Program-made: the position numbers and the translations under genes
Shown here: positions 36,552 to 45,236 of the stretch, piece after piece
Position numbering within the stretch: position 1 is the first letter of the stretch
Layout: every line of letters begins with the position of its first letter
Origin: Olivibacter sp. SDN3
Lineage (GTDB): Bacteria > Bacteroidota > Bacteroidia > Sphingobacteriales > Sphingobacteriaceae
Direction of reading: 5' to 3'
Assembly: GCF_014334135.1 (NCBI RefSeq)
Contig: NZ_CP060497.1
Location: 5,952,001 to 6,016,000 of the forward strand
Length of the DNA: 64,000 nucleotides
The notes under the pieces: generated by a model
What the model saw: only the letters and a program-made list of their open reading frames with translations
Databases searched by the model: none
What the model was told of the DNA's origin: nothing

Positions 36552-38343
36552 ACCATCCCGGATTTTGGATCAAGTTTCTATTTCTATCCATTTCTGACTG
36601 AGGAATAGGCCACAAATAATGTTTGGACTGAAAAACACGTCGTTCAAATACGGTGCGTTGGTAAAATGAAGGATCTGTATAGCTGTTTCCTTCTTCGACA
36701 TTCATCCCGTAGAAGTTTCCTCCGTCTGTTTCTTCTGCTATTTTCCATCTGCGTGTATCAAAAAAACGATGACTTTCGAAAGCCAACTCTACACGCCTCT
36801 CTTGCCGAATCCGTTGTCTCATCTCTTCTTGAGACAGGCCATTTTCTACCGGGGGTAACCCCGCACGCTCTCTGACCAAATTCAGATACCTTGTGATGTC
36901 AATGTTACCCGGATCATATTCATTCAATGCCTCTGCATAATTTAGATAGATTTCTGCTAATCGAAAATGCGCATACGGTCTTCTATTCCATAAACCAATC
37001 CGAGGGTTTGAATTTGGGTGAATATTTTTTCTAACGAGATAACCGGTTTTACTGTGATCCCAAGAACCTTGAAGTCCCGAGTTTCCTGTTCGATGTAGTC
37101 CGATTTGTCTATCCCCTTCACTGGTATTGATCCAATAAGAACCATTGTAGACTATGGAAACATAAAACCTAGGTTCACGATTTGCATACATATTATAATC
37201 ATGCCGATGATGATATTTACCATCACTTGCAGCAAAGCCCTCCTCCAAGTATCCTGATCCCTCTTCATCTATCGCTTTTCCATTCTCCATAAAATAAGTA
37301 TCTACCTGTTGTTGTGTTACACCAACACCGCTATAACCGCTCGCTATCCGTGGTGTGCTGTACCTCTCCCAGCCTTGATGATCCCAATCCATACGCACAA
37401 AAATCTGCTCTGAATTCCAATGCTCCAAGAAAACGTTCTGATAGGATAAAAATGGATCAATATTTCCTTCACTGTCATATTCTTTATATAATTCGAACAT
37501 CCCTAAATCAATCAACGCTTTACTCGCTTCAGCTGCCACTCGCCATTTATTTTCATCGTATTGCGGGTTAATCAACGGCGTACCATCCGTATTTGTAAAC
37601 CCGGCATAATCTGTATTCCCATTATATAAGGCGCTAGCAGCGTATAATAACAATCTAGATTTAACAGCCCTGCACCACACGGATGTAGCACGAGCTTTTT
37701 CCGTAGGATCTGAATATGCGCTTGGCAATTGCTCAGCTATTTCATCCAGCTCGCCCACGATATAATTTACACACTCATCGTAGGTACTACGTGGAAACTG
37801 GACTTCTTCCAACGGTGCATCAGGAGCGATCAACTCGGGAACAAGAATAATAGGTCCGTATTGTCTCAATAAACAGAAGTAAAAGTATGCTCTCAAGAAT
37901 CTTGCCTCCGCGGTATAACGAGCAATTAGCTGTTCACCCTGCTGACCAAGCGCTAAAATCTCTTCATTCCCTCCTATATTTTCCATAAAATAAGTAGCTG
38001 AGCGAACTCCCTGGTAGTAGTGTTGCCAATGCTGTGCATAATTCGCGTTGGGATCCCAAGAACCAAGATTAATAAAAGCTGTAAAATGTTGGGCCCAAGT
38101 CATATCTGCTTCATCCGCAACTCCCACCCAAGGGTTTTCTGTCCATTGATTTCCCTCTTCTTTTATTCTATTATAAATATTCGCTAAATATTTCTCTGAA
38201 TCCACGCGGCGGTTAAACACGTCCTCCATTGTAATTCGATCATCTGGCACCTGATCAAAAAAATCTTTTTGGCAAGAAGAAAGAATAATCAACAAGCCGC
38301 AAACCATACAAATCTTAAAGAAGAATCTATTATAAATTTTCAT
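36550..38343 (-). CDS. SusD/RagB family nutrient-binding lipoprotein
   Basis: 597 residues with a signal peptide and lipobox (LSS-C24). The SusD pattern is clear: DQVPDDRITMEDVF near the N-terminus, the RFLRAYFYFCLLRQYGPIILVPE segment of the TPR core, and the C-terminal RLAEIYLNYAEALNEY and RRVELAFESHRFFDTRRW motifs. It forms the lid of the SusC channel on the outer membrane and binds a glycan or other oligomeric nutrient. It is 11 bases downstream of susC and so in the same transcript. The ligand is unknown. Confidence 0.95.
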   Translation of the reverse strand: MKIYNRFFFKICMVCGLLIILSSCQKDFFDQVPDDRITMEDVFNRRVDSEKYLANIYNRIKEEGNQWTENPWVGVADEADMTWAQHFTAFINLGSWDPNANYAQHWQHYYQGVRSATYFMENIGGNEEILALGQQGEQLIARYTAEARFLRAYFYFCLLRQYGPIILVPELIAPDAPLEEVQFPRSTYDECVNYIVGELDEIAEQLPSAYSDPTEKARATSVWCRAVKSRLLLYAASALYNGNTDYAGFTNTDGTPLINPQYDENKWRVAAEASKALIDLGMFELYKEYDSEGNIDPFLSYQNVFLEHWNSEQIFVRMDWDHQGWERYSTPRIASGYSGVGVTQQQVDTYFMENGKAIDEEGSGYLEEGFAASDGKYHHRHDYNMYANREPRFYVSIVYNGSYWINTSEGDRQIGLHRTGNSGLQGSWDHSKTGYLVRKNIHPNSNPRIGLWNRRPYAHFRLAEIYLNYAEALNEYDPGNIDITRYLNLVRERAGLPPVENGLSQEEMRQRIRQERRVELAFESHRFFDTRRWKIAEETDGGNFYGMNVEEGNSYTDPSFYQRTVFERRVFQSKHYLWPIPQSEMDRNRNLIQNPGW

Positions 38344-38354
38344 AGTTATTTGGT

Positions 38355-41300
38355 TTAAAAGGTTACCTGTAAACCCAGGCTGTATATTTTTTGTTGAGGG
38401 TATATTGCGCCCCTACCATCCCCGAGTTCAACATCCCAAAGGTCAAAATCTGAGAACGTCAGTAAATTAAATCCCTGAAAAAAAATGGTGGCAGAACTCA
38501 ACCTTAACTTTTCTACGAGCTTCGGGTTAAACGTATAATTGACGTCAACGGTCTTTAAGCGCAAAAAAGCACCGTTCCGAACCCAATGAGAACTTGTACG
38601 ATAATTCATATTTTCGTCACCAAAAGATAATCTTGGGTAAAATGCATTTGGGTTTGGGTTTTCTACTGTCCAGCGATCTTCGTTCACCAAGGTAAAAACA
38701 TTCCCTTCCGAACCACCTCTTTGGAAAGGAGCAAAGCCTACGCCGTTTAATAAAATATCCACATCTCCAATGCCCTGAAAAAATGCAGCAACAGAAAATC
38801 GCTTATAATTAAATCCGAAACGCATTCCATATACCAACCTAGGAAAAGATCCATAGCCAATAGGAGCCTCATCATTTGCATCAATTAAGCCGTCGCCATT
38901 TAAATCAACATACTTTAAATCACCCGGCCTGGTATCTCCCACCTGTGTCGCGCTGTTTTGTATCTCCTCCTCACTAGTAAAAAAACCTTCCGCTATGTAG
39001 CCAAATCTTTGACCAATCTGTTGACCTTTTCTTTCACGCCACGGATAATTCCAAAGTGGCAGATCATCCTCAATTACAGTTGTTCTGTTATAAGTGATTG
39101 TCGGTTGAAAATTCAAGCTAAAACTATTGGACAGATCTTTGCGATACGTCATGGAAGCATCAAAACCCTTATTCTCCGTTCTTCCAAGGTTACCGTATGG
39201 GTTGTTAATCAGTCCAACAAACGCCGGAACTGCACTCCTCCTCAAAAAAGAACCATCCCGTAGCTCCCTGAATAGATCAAACTGTACATTTAGGTCACCT
39301 TTAAAAATATCGAAGTCAATGCCCAGGTTGGTCTTGGTTGACCTTTCCCATGTTACATCTACGGCATACTCTTCGAAATCTGTTCCATCAAAGTGGCGAT
39401 TATAAGTTTCTCCAAATTGATATCCTCCAGAACCTTCTCCTACTGTTCCTATATATGCGAAACGCCTCCCACCAATATCCGCATTGCCAACAACACCGTG
39501 CGAAAAGCGAAATTTAGCTAAGGGAACAAAACCTTTTAAAGACTTAAAGAAAGATTCTTCCGACAACACCCACCCAAGGCCCAGCGAAGGGAAAAAGCCA
39601 TATCGTCTCTCAGGCAGAAAATTCTCTGATCCATTAAAGCCAAAATTTAGCTCCAATAGATACCGATTGTCAAAATCGTATGTCCCTCTTCCCGCAAAGC
39701 CTCTATATCTATAAGGAAGGGAGTTTATGAAATCATTAGCTATAGAGTTTATAAAGTCCGATTGATTGAATAAAAACATCCCGGTAACATTATGCTTATC
39801 AAAACTCCGCACATAATTGATCGCCGCCTCCGTATAAAAGCGACGTTCCATTTCATTACCTGTTCGTTCAAAGCTCAAATACGGGCTACCGACGTTCGTT
39901 TGCTGTAAAATAAGCTCACCAGCCTCGTTACGCTCCGTAGCATAGTAGGTGTCTGGAACCCGATGTCTACGCATCGTCGTACTATTATAATAATCGAAAG
40001 CGAACATAGCATAAGCTGTTAGGCCTGGAGTTATAAAATTAAAATCTTGTGTAGCCCTTATATTCGAGTTTACCCGGTTTCTTACGTGCTTTGCAAAGCC
40101 AGTTTGCGTTAACATCGTGTAGGGATTACTCAAACTATTTGGTCCACCTGCATCTACTCTAGCTTCAGCCAGAGCCCCATTAGTATACCTTAAAGGAAAA
40201 AGTACCGGCGTAATATCCATTGTCCGACCAAAAATATTTTCTGTACCAGCGCCCGGATAATTGCCATCCAGTATAAATCCTTGCACGCCCAAATCAACCT
40301 TGGTGGTAGGAGTTGCCTGCATGGATAGGTTGGCAGTAAAATTATAACGATCGAGCGCCATTTTCGAATTATATCGCTGCAACTCATCTCTTTTGAATAG
40401 CCCTACTTCGTTAAAATAGGCGGCAGAAACATAAAAATTTGCCCTTTCAGATCCTCCCGTCATATTTAAATTAAACCGCCGATTCCGACCAAAATCTTCA
40501 AACAGTTCGTTCATCCAATTCACATTGGGATAAAGGTCGGGGTCTATACCTGTTCTCGTTAGCTCAATTTCTTCAGCAGTATAAGCAGCACTCCTTCCCC
40601 TATTGGTTAGTGCTTCATTTGTCAAGGACATATAAGTAGGGCCATCAACAAATTGAGGCACCCTAACGAAATCAGAGATCCCCTCGTTATAACCCGCTAC
40701 GACCTTTGTCTTTTGCACAGCCCCTTTTCTTGTGTTGATGAGAATAACACCATTGGCACCTCTTACGCCATATACAGCCGTGGCAGATGCATCTTTTAAG
40801 ATGGAGAAACTCTCAATATCCTCCGGATCAATATCTTGAAAGGGTCGTTCCACCCCGTCAACCAAAACCAAAGGAGCACTGGAACCACTTAGACTTGCCT
40901 GTCCACGAATAAAAATATTTGCATTGTCATACCCGGGCTCACCTGACCGCTGCACCCCTACTATCCCTGATAGTCGTCCCGCAAGTACAGTAGATAGATT
41001 CCTTACTGGCGTTTTTAACTCTGTAGGGCGTACCGTAGATTGAGCACCAATGCTGGTTAATTTCTTTTGCACGCCAAACCCCACTACAACTACTTCTTCT
41101 AAACTACTGGCGTCGGCCTGCAATTCGATATTGATCAACGTTTCTTTATCGACAAATACTTCTTTCGATTTATACCCAACATAGGATATGGATAAAATAG
41201 CGTTCTCGAGAACATCTATCACATATTTTCCTTCCTCATTGGTAGTAGTGCCTCGCTGCTCTCCCTTAACCCGAATAGACACCCCTGGTAAAACAGCTCC

Positions 41301-41741
41301 TGTGCTATCAGTGATTGTACCTGTAACAGTAATAGTCTCTTGCTGCTCTGCTTTTTCTACCAGTGTTATTGTTGTTTTTTTCCTTAAAGCTACTGTGCCC
41401 GCTATTTTTTTATAAGAGAGTGACTGTTCTGCCAATACCCGATCTAATACTTTTAAGAAGTCCATATCAGCTACTTGTATACTGACAGGCTTACTACTAC
41501 GCATTATATCACTATCATAAATAAACCGTATTCCAGTTTGTTTTTTAACCACCTCCAGAAAATCCGGTAATGGGAGTTCTTTAACATTGATCGATATTTT
41601 TTGTGCCTTTAGATTTGCATGGGCTGCAAATGAAAAAAGTAACACCCAAACAACTATAAGTTTCATTATTAGTATAATCTTAGGTATAAATGGGCAAAAG
41701 CTTTCACCCTCCGGCACTTGGCCAAGAGAAAAGTTATTCAT
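38355..41741 (-). CDS. SusC/RagA TonB-dependent outer-membrane transporter with STN domain
   Basis: 1128 residues from the ATG at 41741 (MNNFSLGQ...). Upstream in-frame codons to 41819 encode sequence unlike a signal region and overlap a terminator hairpin; a later ATG at 41666 is also possible. After the signal region come an STN domain (SINVKELPLPDFLEVVKKQTGIRF), which relays signals to FecR-type anti-sigma factors, a CarboxypepD_reg beta-sandwich, the plug (LVLVDGVERP, ILKDASATAVYG) and a 22-strand-type barrel. The STN domain and the adjacent sigma/FecR genes predict trans-envelope signalling: substrate binding releases the sigma factor. The substrate is unknown, since no enzyme genes lie nearby. 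Confidence 0.93.
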   Translation of the reverse strand: MNNFSLGQVPEGESFCPFIPKIILIMKLIVVWVLLFSFAAHANLKAQKISINVKELPLPDFLEVVKKQTGIRFIYDSDIMRSSKPVSIQVADMDFLKVLDRVLAEQSLSYKKIAGTVALRKKTTITLVEKAEQQETITVTGTITDSTGAVLPGVSIRVKGEQRGTTTNEEGKYVIDVLENAILSISYVGYKSKEVFVDKETLINIELQADASSLEEVVVVGFGVQKKLTSIGAQSTVRPTELKTPVRNLSTVLAGRLSGIVGVQRSGEPGYDNANIFIRGQASLSGSSAPLVLVDGVERPFQDIDPEDIESFSILKDASATAVYGVRGANGVILINTRKGAVQKTKVVAGYNEGISDFVRVPQFVDGPTYMSLTNEALTNRGRSAAYTAEEIELTRTGIDPDLYPNVNWMNELFEDFGRNRRFNLNMTGGSERANFYVSAAYFNEVGLFKRDELQRYNSKMALDRYNFTANLSMQATPTTKVDLGVQGFILDGNYPGAGTENIFGRTMDITPVLFPLRYTNGALAEARVDAGGPNSLSNPYTMLTQTGFAKHVRNRVNSNIRATQDFNFITPGLTAYAMFAFDYYNSTTMRRHRVPDTYYATERNEAGELILQQTNVGSPYLSFERTGNEMERRFYTEAAINYVRSFDKHNVTGMFLFNQSDFINSIANDFINSLPYRYRGFAGRGTYDFDNRYLLELNFGFNGSENFLPERRYGFFPSLGLGWVLSEESFFKSLKGFVPLAKFRFSHGVVGNADIGGRRFAYIGTVGEGSGGYQFGETYNRHFDGTDFEEYAVDVTWERSTKTNLGIDFDIFKGDLNVQFDLFRELRDGSFLRRSAVPAFVGLINNPYGNLGRTENKGFDASMTYRKDLSNSFSLNFQPTITYNRTTVIEDDLPLWNYPWRERKGQQIGQRFGYIAEGFFTSEEEIQNSATQVGDTRPGDLKYVDLNGDGLIDANDEAPIGYGSFPRLVYGMRFGFNYKRFSVAAFFQGIGDVDILLNGVGFAPFQRGGSEGNVFTLVNEDRWTVENPNPNAFYPRLSFGDENMNYRTSSHWVRNGAFLRLKTVDVNYTFNPKLVEKLRLSSATIFFQGFNLLTFSDFDLWDVELGDGRGAIYPQQKIYSLGLQVTF

Positions 41742-41748
41742 AATTTTG
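41717..41748 (+). promoter_or_regulatory. Antisense promoter lying on the susC start codon
   Basis: CTTG (41717-41720), a 20-base spacer and TAATTTTG (41741-41748), a perfect -7 box, point opposite to susC. The -33 element is half of the palindrome CTTGGCCAAG (41717-41726). Transcription should start near 41754. Confidence 0.65.
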
Positions 41749-41753
41749 GTAAG

Positions 41754-41834
41754 ATTATGGTTATTAAATTTTAGATTGTAATTAGTTAGCCGTAATTCAT
41801 TCCGGGAGTGCCCGCACACTTCCGGTTTTTTGTT
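41754..41834 (+). ncRNA. Predicted cis-antisense small RNA against the susC leader (DonS-like)
   Basis: The interval runs from the predicted start after the antisense promoter to the T-tract of an intrinsic terminator on the plus strand. The terminator stem is CCGGGAGTG/CACTTCCGG (41802-41810 with 41817-41825, nine pairs including one G-U), with a 6-base loop and a TTTTTTGTTTT tail. The G-U pair exists only in the plus-strand RNA; on the minus strand it becomes an A-C mismatch, and the tail becomes an A-tract before the stem, so the orientation is clear. There is no plus-strand gene to terminate. The RNA would pair with the susC mRNA from about 13 to 90 bases ahead of the start codon. Bacteroides species use such RNAs to repress sigma/anti-sigma-controlled glycan loci. 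Confidence 0.62.
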
Positions 41835-41885
41835 TTAGATAACATGTATTATTTCATATGTTTCAGCCTCCTTTCTTCTCTTATT

Positions 41886-43067
41886 TTATAATGTAGTCTC
41901 TTTAGCATAAACTATTAGCTTATTATTTATAATATAGAATTTATAGTCACTAACAACTTCGAGAACGTCACATACTTCACTTAATTTATCTGCTCGACTG
42001 ACTGTTCCGGTAATTCGCTGTTTTCTAACATTCTTCTTATACTTGATATCTACATTGTACCATCTACTAATTTCCTCCAGGACTTCTTTTAACGGTTGCT
42101 CGTTGAAGTAGAAGTATCCTTCTTTCCAAGCGGTAGCTTTTTCTATATCAGCAACAGAAACTTTTAAGCTACCTTTTGCAAGTGTAGCTTCTTGTCCGCG
42201 ATAAAGCTTCGCCGAATTTTTATTGCCCACAACTTTCACAACCCCCTCCGTCAGGATCGCTTGAAATTGTTTATCGTAAGCAGAAATGTTAAATTGCGTA
42301 CCGAGAGCTTCCGTAGTCACCTGACTTGCCATCACCTTGAAAGGTCTGTCGGGGTCTCTGGCTATATCAAAATAGGCTTCACCCTTCAAAAAAACCTTTC
42401 GCTCATCAGAAGAGAATTGAATAGGAAAACGTAGTTCCGACAGCGCATTGAGCCAAACCTTTGTTCCATCGGATAACGTCAACTGATAAGTACCAGCAGT
42501 TGGCGTATGTAACTCATTGTACAACAATTCTCCTTGACTAACTATCGCGCCGTTATGATAAGCTACCGAATTATTGTCACTATTAATCTGAATGCCATTT
42601 GTTTCGTTAAGTGCTTGTTCCTCCGGCCCCAACGGTACTTTCTTTCCATTCGACAAAATCAATATACCTTTATCTGATCCTGGCAATATATCATTTGCAT
42701 GTGCACTACCTACATAAGGAACTATACGATCAGAAATTTCTTTATTAAAGTGAAATTGATATATACCAAGGAGTGTACAAACTATTGCCGCGAATACTGC
42801 CGCGTACGATAGGTATAACCGCTTATTCTTTTTGGCTCTTATCGTATTTAGCCTACGTTGCTTTTTCCAGGCCACGTCCACGTCAATGTCAGCGATATAA
42901 GATATTCCGTCTAATACTTTTCGGTCATCTTTAAAATTTGCTAATATCTTATGATGAGTTTCATCTTGATTCAACCATTCATTTAGCTCCTTTTCTTCCA
43001 GAGGCGTGGATTCACTACGTATATAATTGGCAATTATTTGTGCAATATGAAAATCTTCCTTTTTCAA
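41886..43067 (-). CDS. FecR family anti-sigma factor
   Basis: 393 residues. A short cytoplasmic N-terminal part (about 1-80) precedes one membrane helix at 84-104. The periplasmic FecR domain follows (GTYQLTLSDGTKVWLNALSELRFP and FLKGEAYFDIARDPDRPFKV), then the C-terminal DUF4974/STN-like part (FYFNEQPLKEVLEEISRWYNV). It holds the ECF sigma factor inactive at the inner membrane until the SusC STN domain signals. It lies 66 bases after the sigma gene, with an 8-bp inverted repeat (43071-43078 with 43099-43106) in between, and 144 bases ahead of susC. Confidence 0.95.
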   Translation of the reverse strand: MKKEDFHIAQIIANYIRSESTPLEEKELNEWLNQDETHHKILANFKDDRKVLDGISYIADIDVDVAWKKQRRLNTIRAKKNKRLYLSYAAVFAAIVCTLLGIYQFHFNKEISDRIVPYVGSAHANDILPGSDKGILILSNGKKVPLGPEEQALNETNGIQINSDNNSVAYHNGAIVSQGELLYNELHTPTAGTYQLTLSDGTKVWLNALSELRFPIQFSSDERKVFLKGEAYFDIARDPDRPFKVMASQVTTEALGTQFNISAYDKQFQAILTEGVVKVVGNKNSAKLYRGQEATLAKGSLKVSVADIEKATAWKEGYFYFNEQPLKEVLEEISRWYNVDIKYKKNVRKQRITGTVSRADKLSEVCDVLEVVSDYKFYIINNKLIVYAKETTL

Positions 43068-43133
43068 ACGTTGGTTTCTAGATTAGTACATGGATAAAGA
43101 AACCAAGTCTAAAGAAAAGGATGACAACAGACA

Positions 43134-43697
43134 TTAAAAATTTAGAAAAAAAATTAAAACATTCAGCACCGAGGGATGTAGCTTCTTTTTGAGAATCTTG
43201 AGTCCTCGTTGTTTTTGAGTTTTTACGGTATTAACACTTATTCCAAGCATTTCAGCTATTTCCGCATTTTTAAGCCCCTCTAAATAGCCCAATCTGAATA
43301 TTTCCTGACAGTTCTCCGGCAATGTAGCAACGACTTGATAGAGTTCATCTAATACCTCCGCGTTGATAAGCGCCTCTAATACGGTATCCTCTTCGTCATC
43401 AACTTCTTCCCTTGTCTCGAAATATCTATTTATCACTTTTTTCCTTCTTTGTATATTAAGGCAGATATTTTTTACGTGCGTATACAAAAAATTCTTGATA
43501 GCGATAGGATGATCTGAAAGAATTTCCTTCTTATCCCATAACGCTAAAAAGGCCTCTTGCACCGCATCGTCGGCTGTATGCTTTTCCTGAAGTAATTGGT
43601 ATGCAAAGTAAGATAATGAACGATAATGTGTTTTAAATAACTTCTCAGCATTATCATTTATAAAATTTCTAGGGTTATTTTCACCAACTATGCCCAT
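43134..43697 (-). CDS. ECF RNA polymerase sigma factor, FecR-linked
   Basis: 187 residues from the ATG at 43697 (an upstream TTG would add one residue). Region 2 is visible (LSYFAYQLLQEKHTADDAVQEAFLALWDKK...FLYTHVKNICLNIQRRKK) and region 4 has the helix-turn-helix LGYLEGLKNAEIAEMLGISVNTVKTQKQRGL. It belongs to the Bacteroidota ECF group paired with FecR and SusC. It should direct transcription of susC-susD and possibly other genes. A consensus housekeeping promoter lies about 53 bases upstream. Confidence 0.95.
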   Translation of the reverse strand: MGIVGENNPRNFINDNAEKLFKTHYRSLSYFAYQLLQEKHTADDAVQEAFLALWDKKEILSDHPIAIKNFLYTHVKNICLNIQRRKKVINRYFETREEVDDEEDTVLEALINAEVLDELYQVVATLPENCQEIFRLGYLEGLKNAEIAEMLGISVNTVKTQKQRGLKILKKKLHPSVLNVLIFFLNF

Positions 43698-43746
43698 CAA
43701 TATAAATTAGGTTTACTATTGCAATAATTGCTGGTATCTAGACAGG

Positions 43747-43896
43747 CTACAAAGTTAACTTGTTTTCCATCAAAAGCCAATAAATTAGATTCTCATTCAG
43801 CGATTTAACTAAATTGTCCTGAGCAAAAGTCGCCGTACCGCCGGCCATAAATATCGCAACAGCCAAAACTATAGCTGTTTTATTAAATTTTATCAT
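43747..43896 (-). CDS. 49-residue frame with signal peptide, probably a gene remnant
   Basis: ATG at 43896 to TAG at 43747. The first 26 residues are a convincing signal peptide (hydrophobic IVLAVAIFMAGG, cleavage after TFAQ), but only 23 residues follow. The 3' end runs through the sigma-factor promoter, and the coding sense of the tail looks poor. It may be the 5' end of a deleted secreted-protein gene or a genuine small secreted peptide. No family is recognised. The rest of the 43698-44009 gap holds the sigma promoter and a terminator. Confidence 0.4.
   Translation of the reverse strand: MIKFNKTAIVLAVAIFMAGGTATFAQDNLVKSLNENLIYWLLMENKLTL
43750..43780 (-). promoter_or_regulatory. Promoter of the ECF sigma gene
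   Basis: On the minus strand TTG (43778-43780), 20 bases, TAACTTTG (43750-43757) match the housekeeping consensus. The sigma gene starts about 53 bases downstream. Confidence 0.6.
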
Positions 43897-43947
43897 GTGT
43901 GTATATTTTTAGGTCGGTAAATGTAGTTGTTTTATTATTTTAAGCAT

Positions 43948-43982
43948 AAAAAAAACGGTGTTGCTTAACACCGTTTTTTTTT
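43948..43982. terminator. Intrinsic terminator after the lipocalin-like gene
   Basis: A perfect 15-bp stem (AAAAAAAACGGTGTT with its complement) and a GCTT tetraloop. It lies 28 bases past the lipocalin-like gene on the minus strand; A and T runs make it usable in both directions. Confidence 0.85.
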
Positions 43983-44009
43983 AAATAATTAGCTATCTCT
44001 GTAACAGAT

Positions 44010-44528
44010 TTATTTTTTAGCAAACTGAAACTCTAAAAAGGCTTCATCACTTCCCCCCACATTTACCGGCATGTGCAAAGTGAGCGTTTGCTCATCGGCA
44101 TAAGCCAAATCTAATCGATATCCTTCAGTTACGTTTTTCGCCTTCTCTCCCGGATATAATTTTTTAAACTGAAATTGTGCCTCACCCCCTTCAGGTGTAT
44201 AAACAGACCAGAAGATATCTCTTGTTGCTCCGGGAGCACATAGCTCTCCGTTTGCCGCAAAAGTTATCCCTCCATTTCCATTAGCTACGAGATTCCAGGT
44301 ACTCCCAATAAAACACTCAATTGGCGCTTCATCAAAAATACGTTTTACACTGGCTCCGGCAGGGAAATTCTGTTTTTCAACAGCATTCAATACCCATTGC
44401 CCCCGCACACCTCTTTTCCATTGTCCTGCACTTGGTGAAGAGCTGCTGGTTTGCCTAGAAGACGAACAGGCGCTGAGAAACAGTGCCAACACTAAAAAAA
44501 AAGCCGAAAATTTTACAGTTGTTTTCAT
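44010..44528 (-). CDS. Lipocalin-like lipoprotein
   Basis: 172 residues with a signal peptide and lipobox (FLSA-C21), followed by a serine-rich linker. The mature part reads as a small beta-barrel of the lipocalin-like type common in Bacteroidota (GQWVLNAVEKQNFPAG..., ECFIGSTWNLVANGNGGITF). Two cysteines (in ECFIG and ELCAPG) could form a disulfide. It is probably anchored at the outer membrane. The ligand and role are unknown. Confidence 0.78.
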   Translation of the reverse strand: MKTTVKFSAFFLVLALFLSACSSSRQTSSSSPSAGQWKRGVRGQWVLNAVEKQNFPAGASVKRIFDEAPIECFIGSTWNLVANGNGGITFAANGELCAPGATRDIFWSVYTPEGGEAQFQFKKLYPGEKAKNVTEGYRLDLAYADEQTLTLHMPVNVGGSDEAFLEFQFAKK

Positions 44529-44695
44529 TTAATTCAATTTATTGTTCTGAAATATCACCTTACTATCGTAACATACTTGTTTTATCGCTTAATCGCCTGT
44601 CATAATTTTACTGTTAATGCAATAAAATTGTACATTTGTTTCCTTTAACAATACAATCGGCATACTACATGTATTCACGTTATGGTGTTGTTATG

Positions 44696-44756
44696 CAAAC
44701 TTAGATAAAATTCTTTTATATAAAAGCCCCGAAAGATGGCATTAAAAGAATTTATC
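44696..44756. repeat. Long hairpin element, copy B, in the 44529-44889 intergenic stretch
   Basis: Arms 44704-44718 and 44743-44756 pair over 14 bases with one bulged A, around a GC-richer loop. It begins with CAAACTTAGATAAAAT like the element at 1787-1844 and likewise lies between divergent genes. TACATTTG at 44631-44638 could be a -7 box for the downstream plus-strand gene but lacks a -33 partner. Nothing else is visible in this 361-base gap. Confidence 0.55.
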
Positions 44757-44889
44757 AATCACTCCTCCGCAATTGTGAAACAATTTAACAGGGGGGAAAA
44801 TGAATTTTGAAATCATTCTTCAAAACTCAATAAAATGAATTGATCGAAATTGATTTCAGCTCAGCGATATTATAAAATTTAAAACACGG

Positions 44890-45225
44890 ATGAAAAAAAT
44901 GCCCAAAAATCATACCATAAGTAAGTTTACAGCCAAATTATTGGTTAGACTATTTATATTGTTGCTAGCAGCAGCTATCGCTCCTATGTTTATAGACAAT
45001 GAAATAGCCGCTAAAATGGAAACTACATATGTGTACATTGAGAACAAATGGGTTTTTATCTTCCCGTTGATTTTGTTTCTCAGCTTCCTAACCTTACTTG
45101 TATTAACAGGCAGGGCAAAACACGAAAAAACAGATCTTAACTGGATGCTATCACTTAATACACTACTGTTAATTGTATATATCATTCTTCTTTTTGTACG
45201 TTTATACCCGCTGATATACAAGTAG
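44890..45225 (+). CDS. Small integral membrane protein
   Basis: 111 residues with three predicted membrane helices (about 15-36, 53-73 and 86-108) and a basic N-terminus. I do not recognise a family. It ends 11 bases before the flippase-like gene, so the two are probably cotranscribed and may act together in the envelope. Its sequence is otherwise uninformative. Confidence 0.65.
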   Translation: MKKMPKNHTISKFTAKLLVRLFILLLAAAIAPMFIDNEIAAKMETTYVYIENKWVFIFPLILFLSFLTLLVLTGRAKHEKTDLNWMLSLNTLLLIVYIILLFVRLYPLIYK

Positions 45226-45236
45226 ATTTATTACTG

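Noticed and set aside
38355-41819. The longest reading frame for SusC, starting at 41819
   Set aside because: The first 26 residues are unlike SusC N-termini and are encoded across the antisense terminator hairpin; the ATG at 41741 fits the usual signal region.
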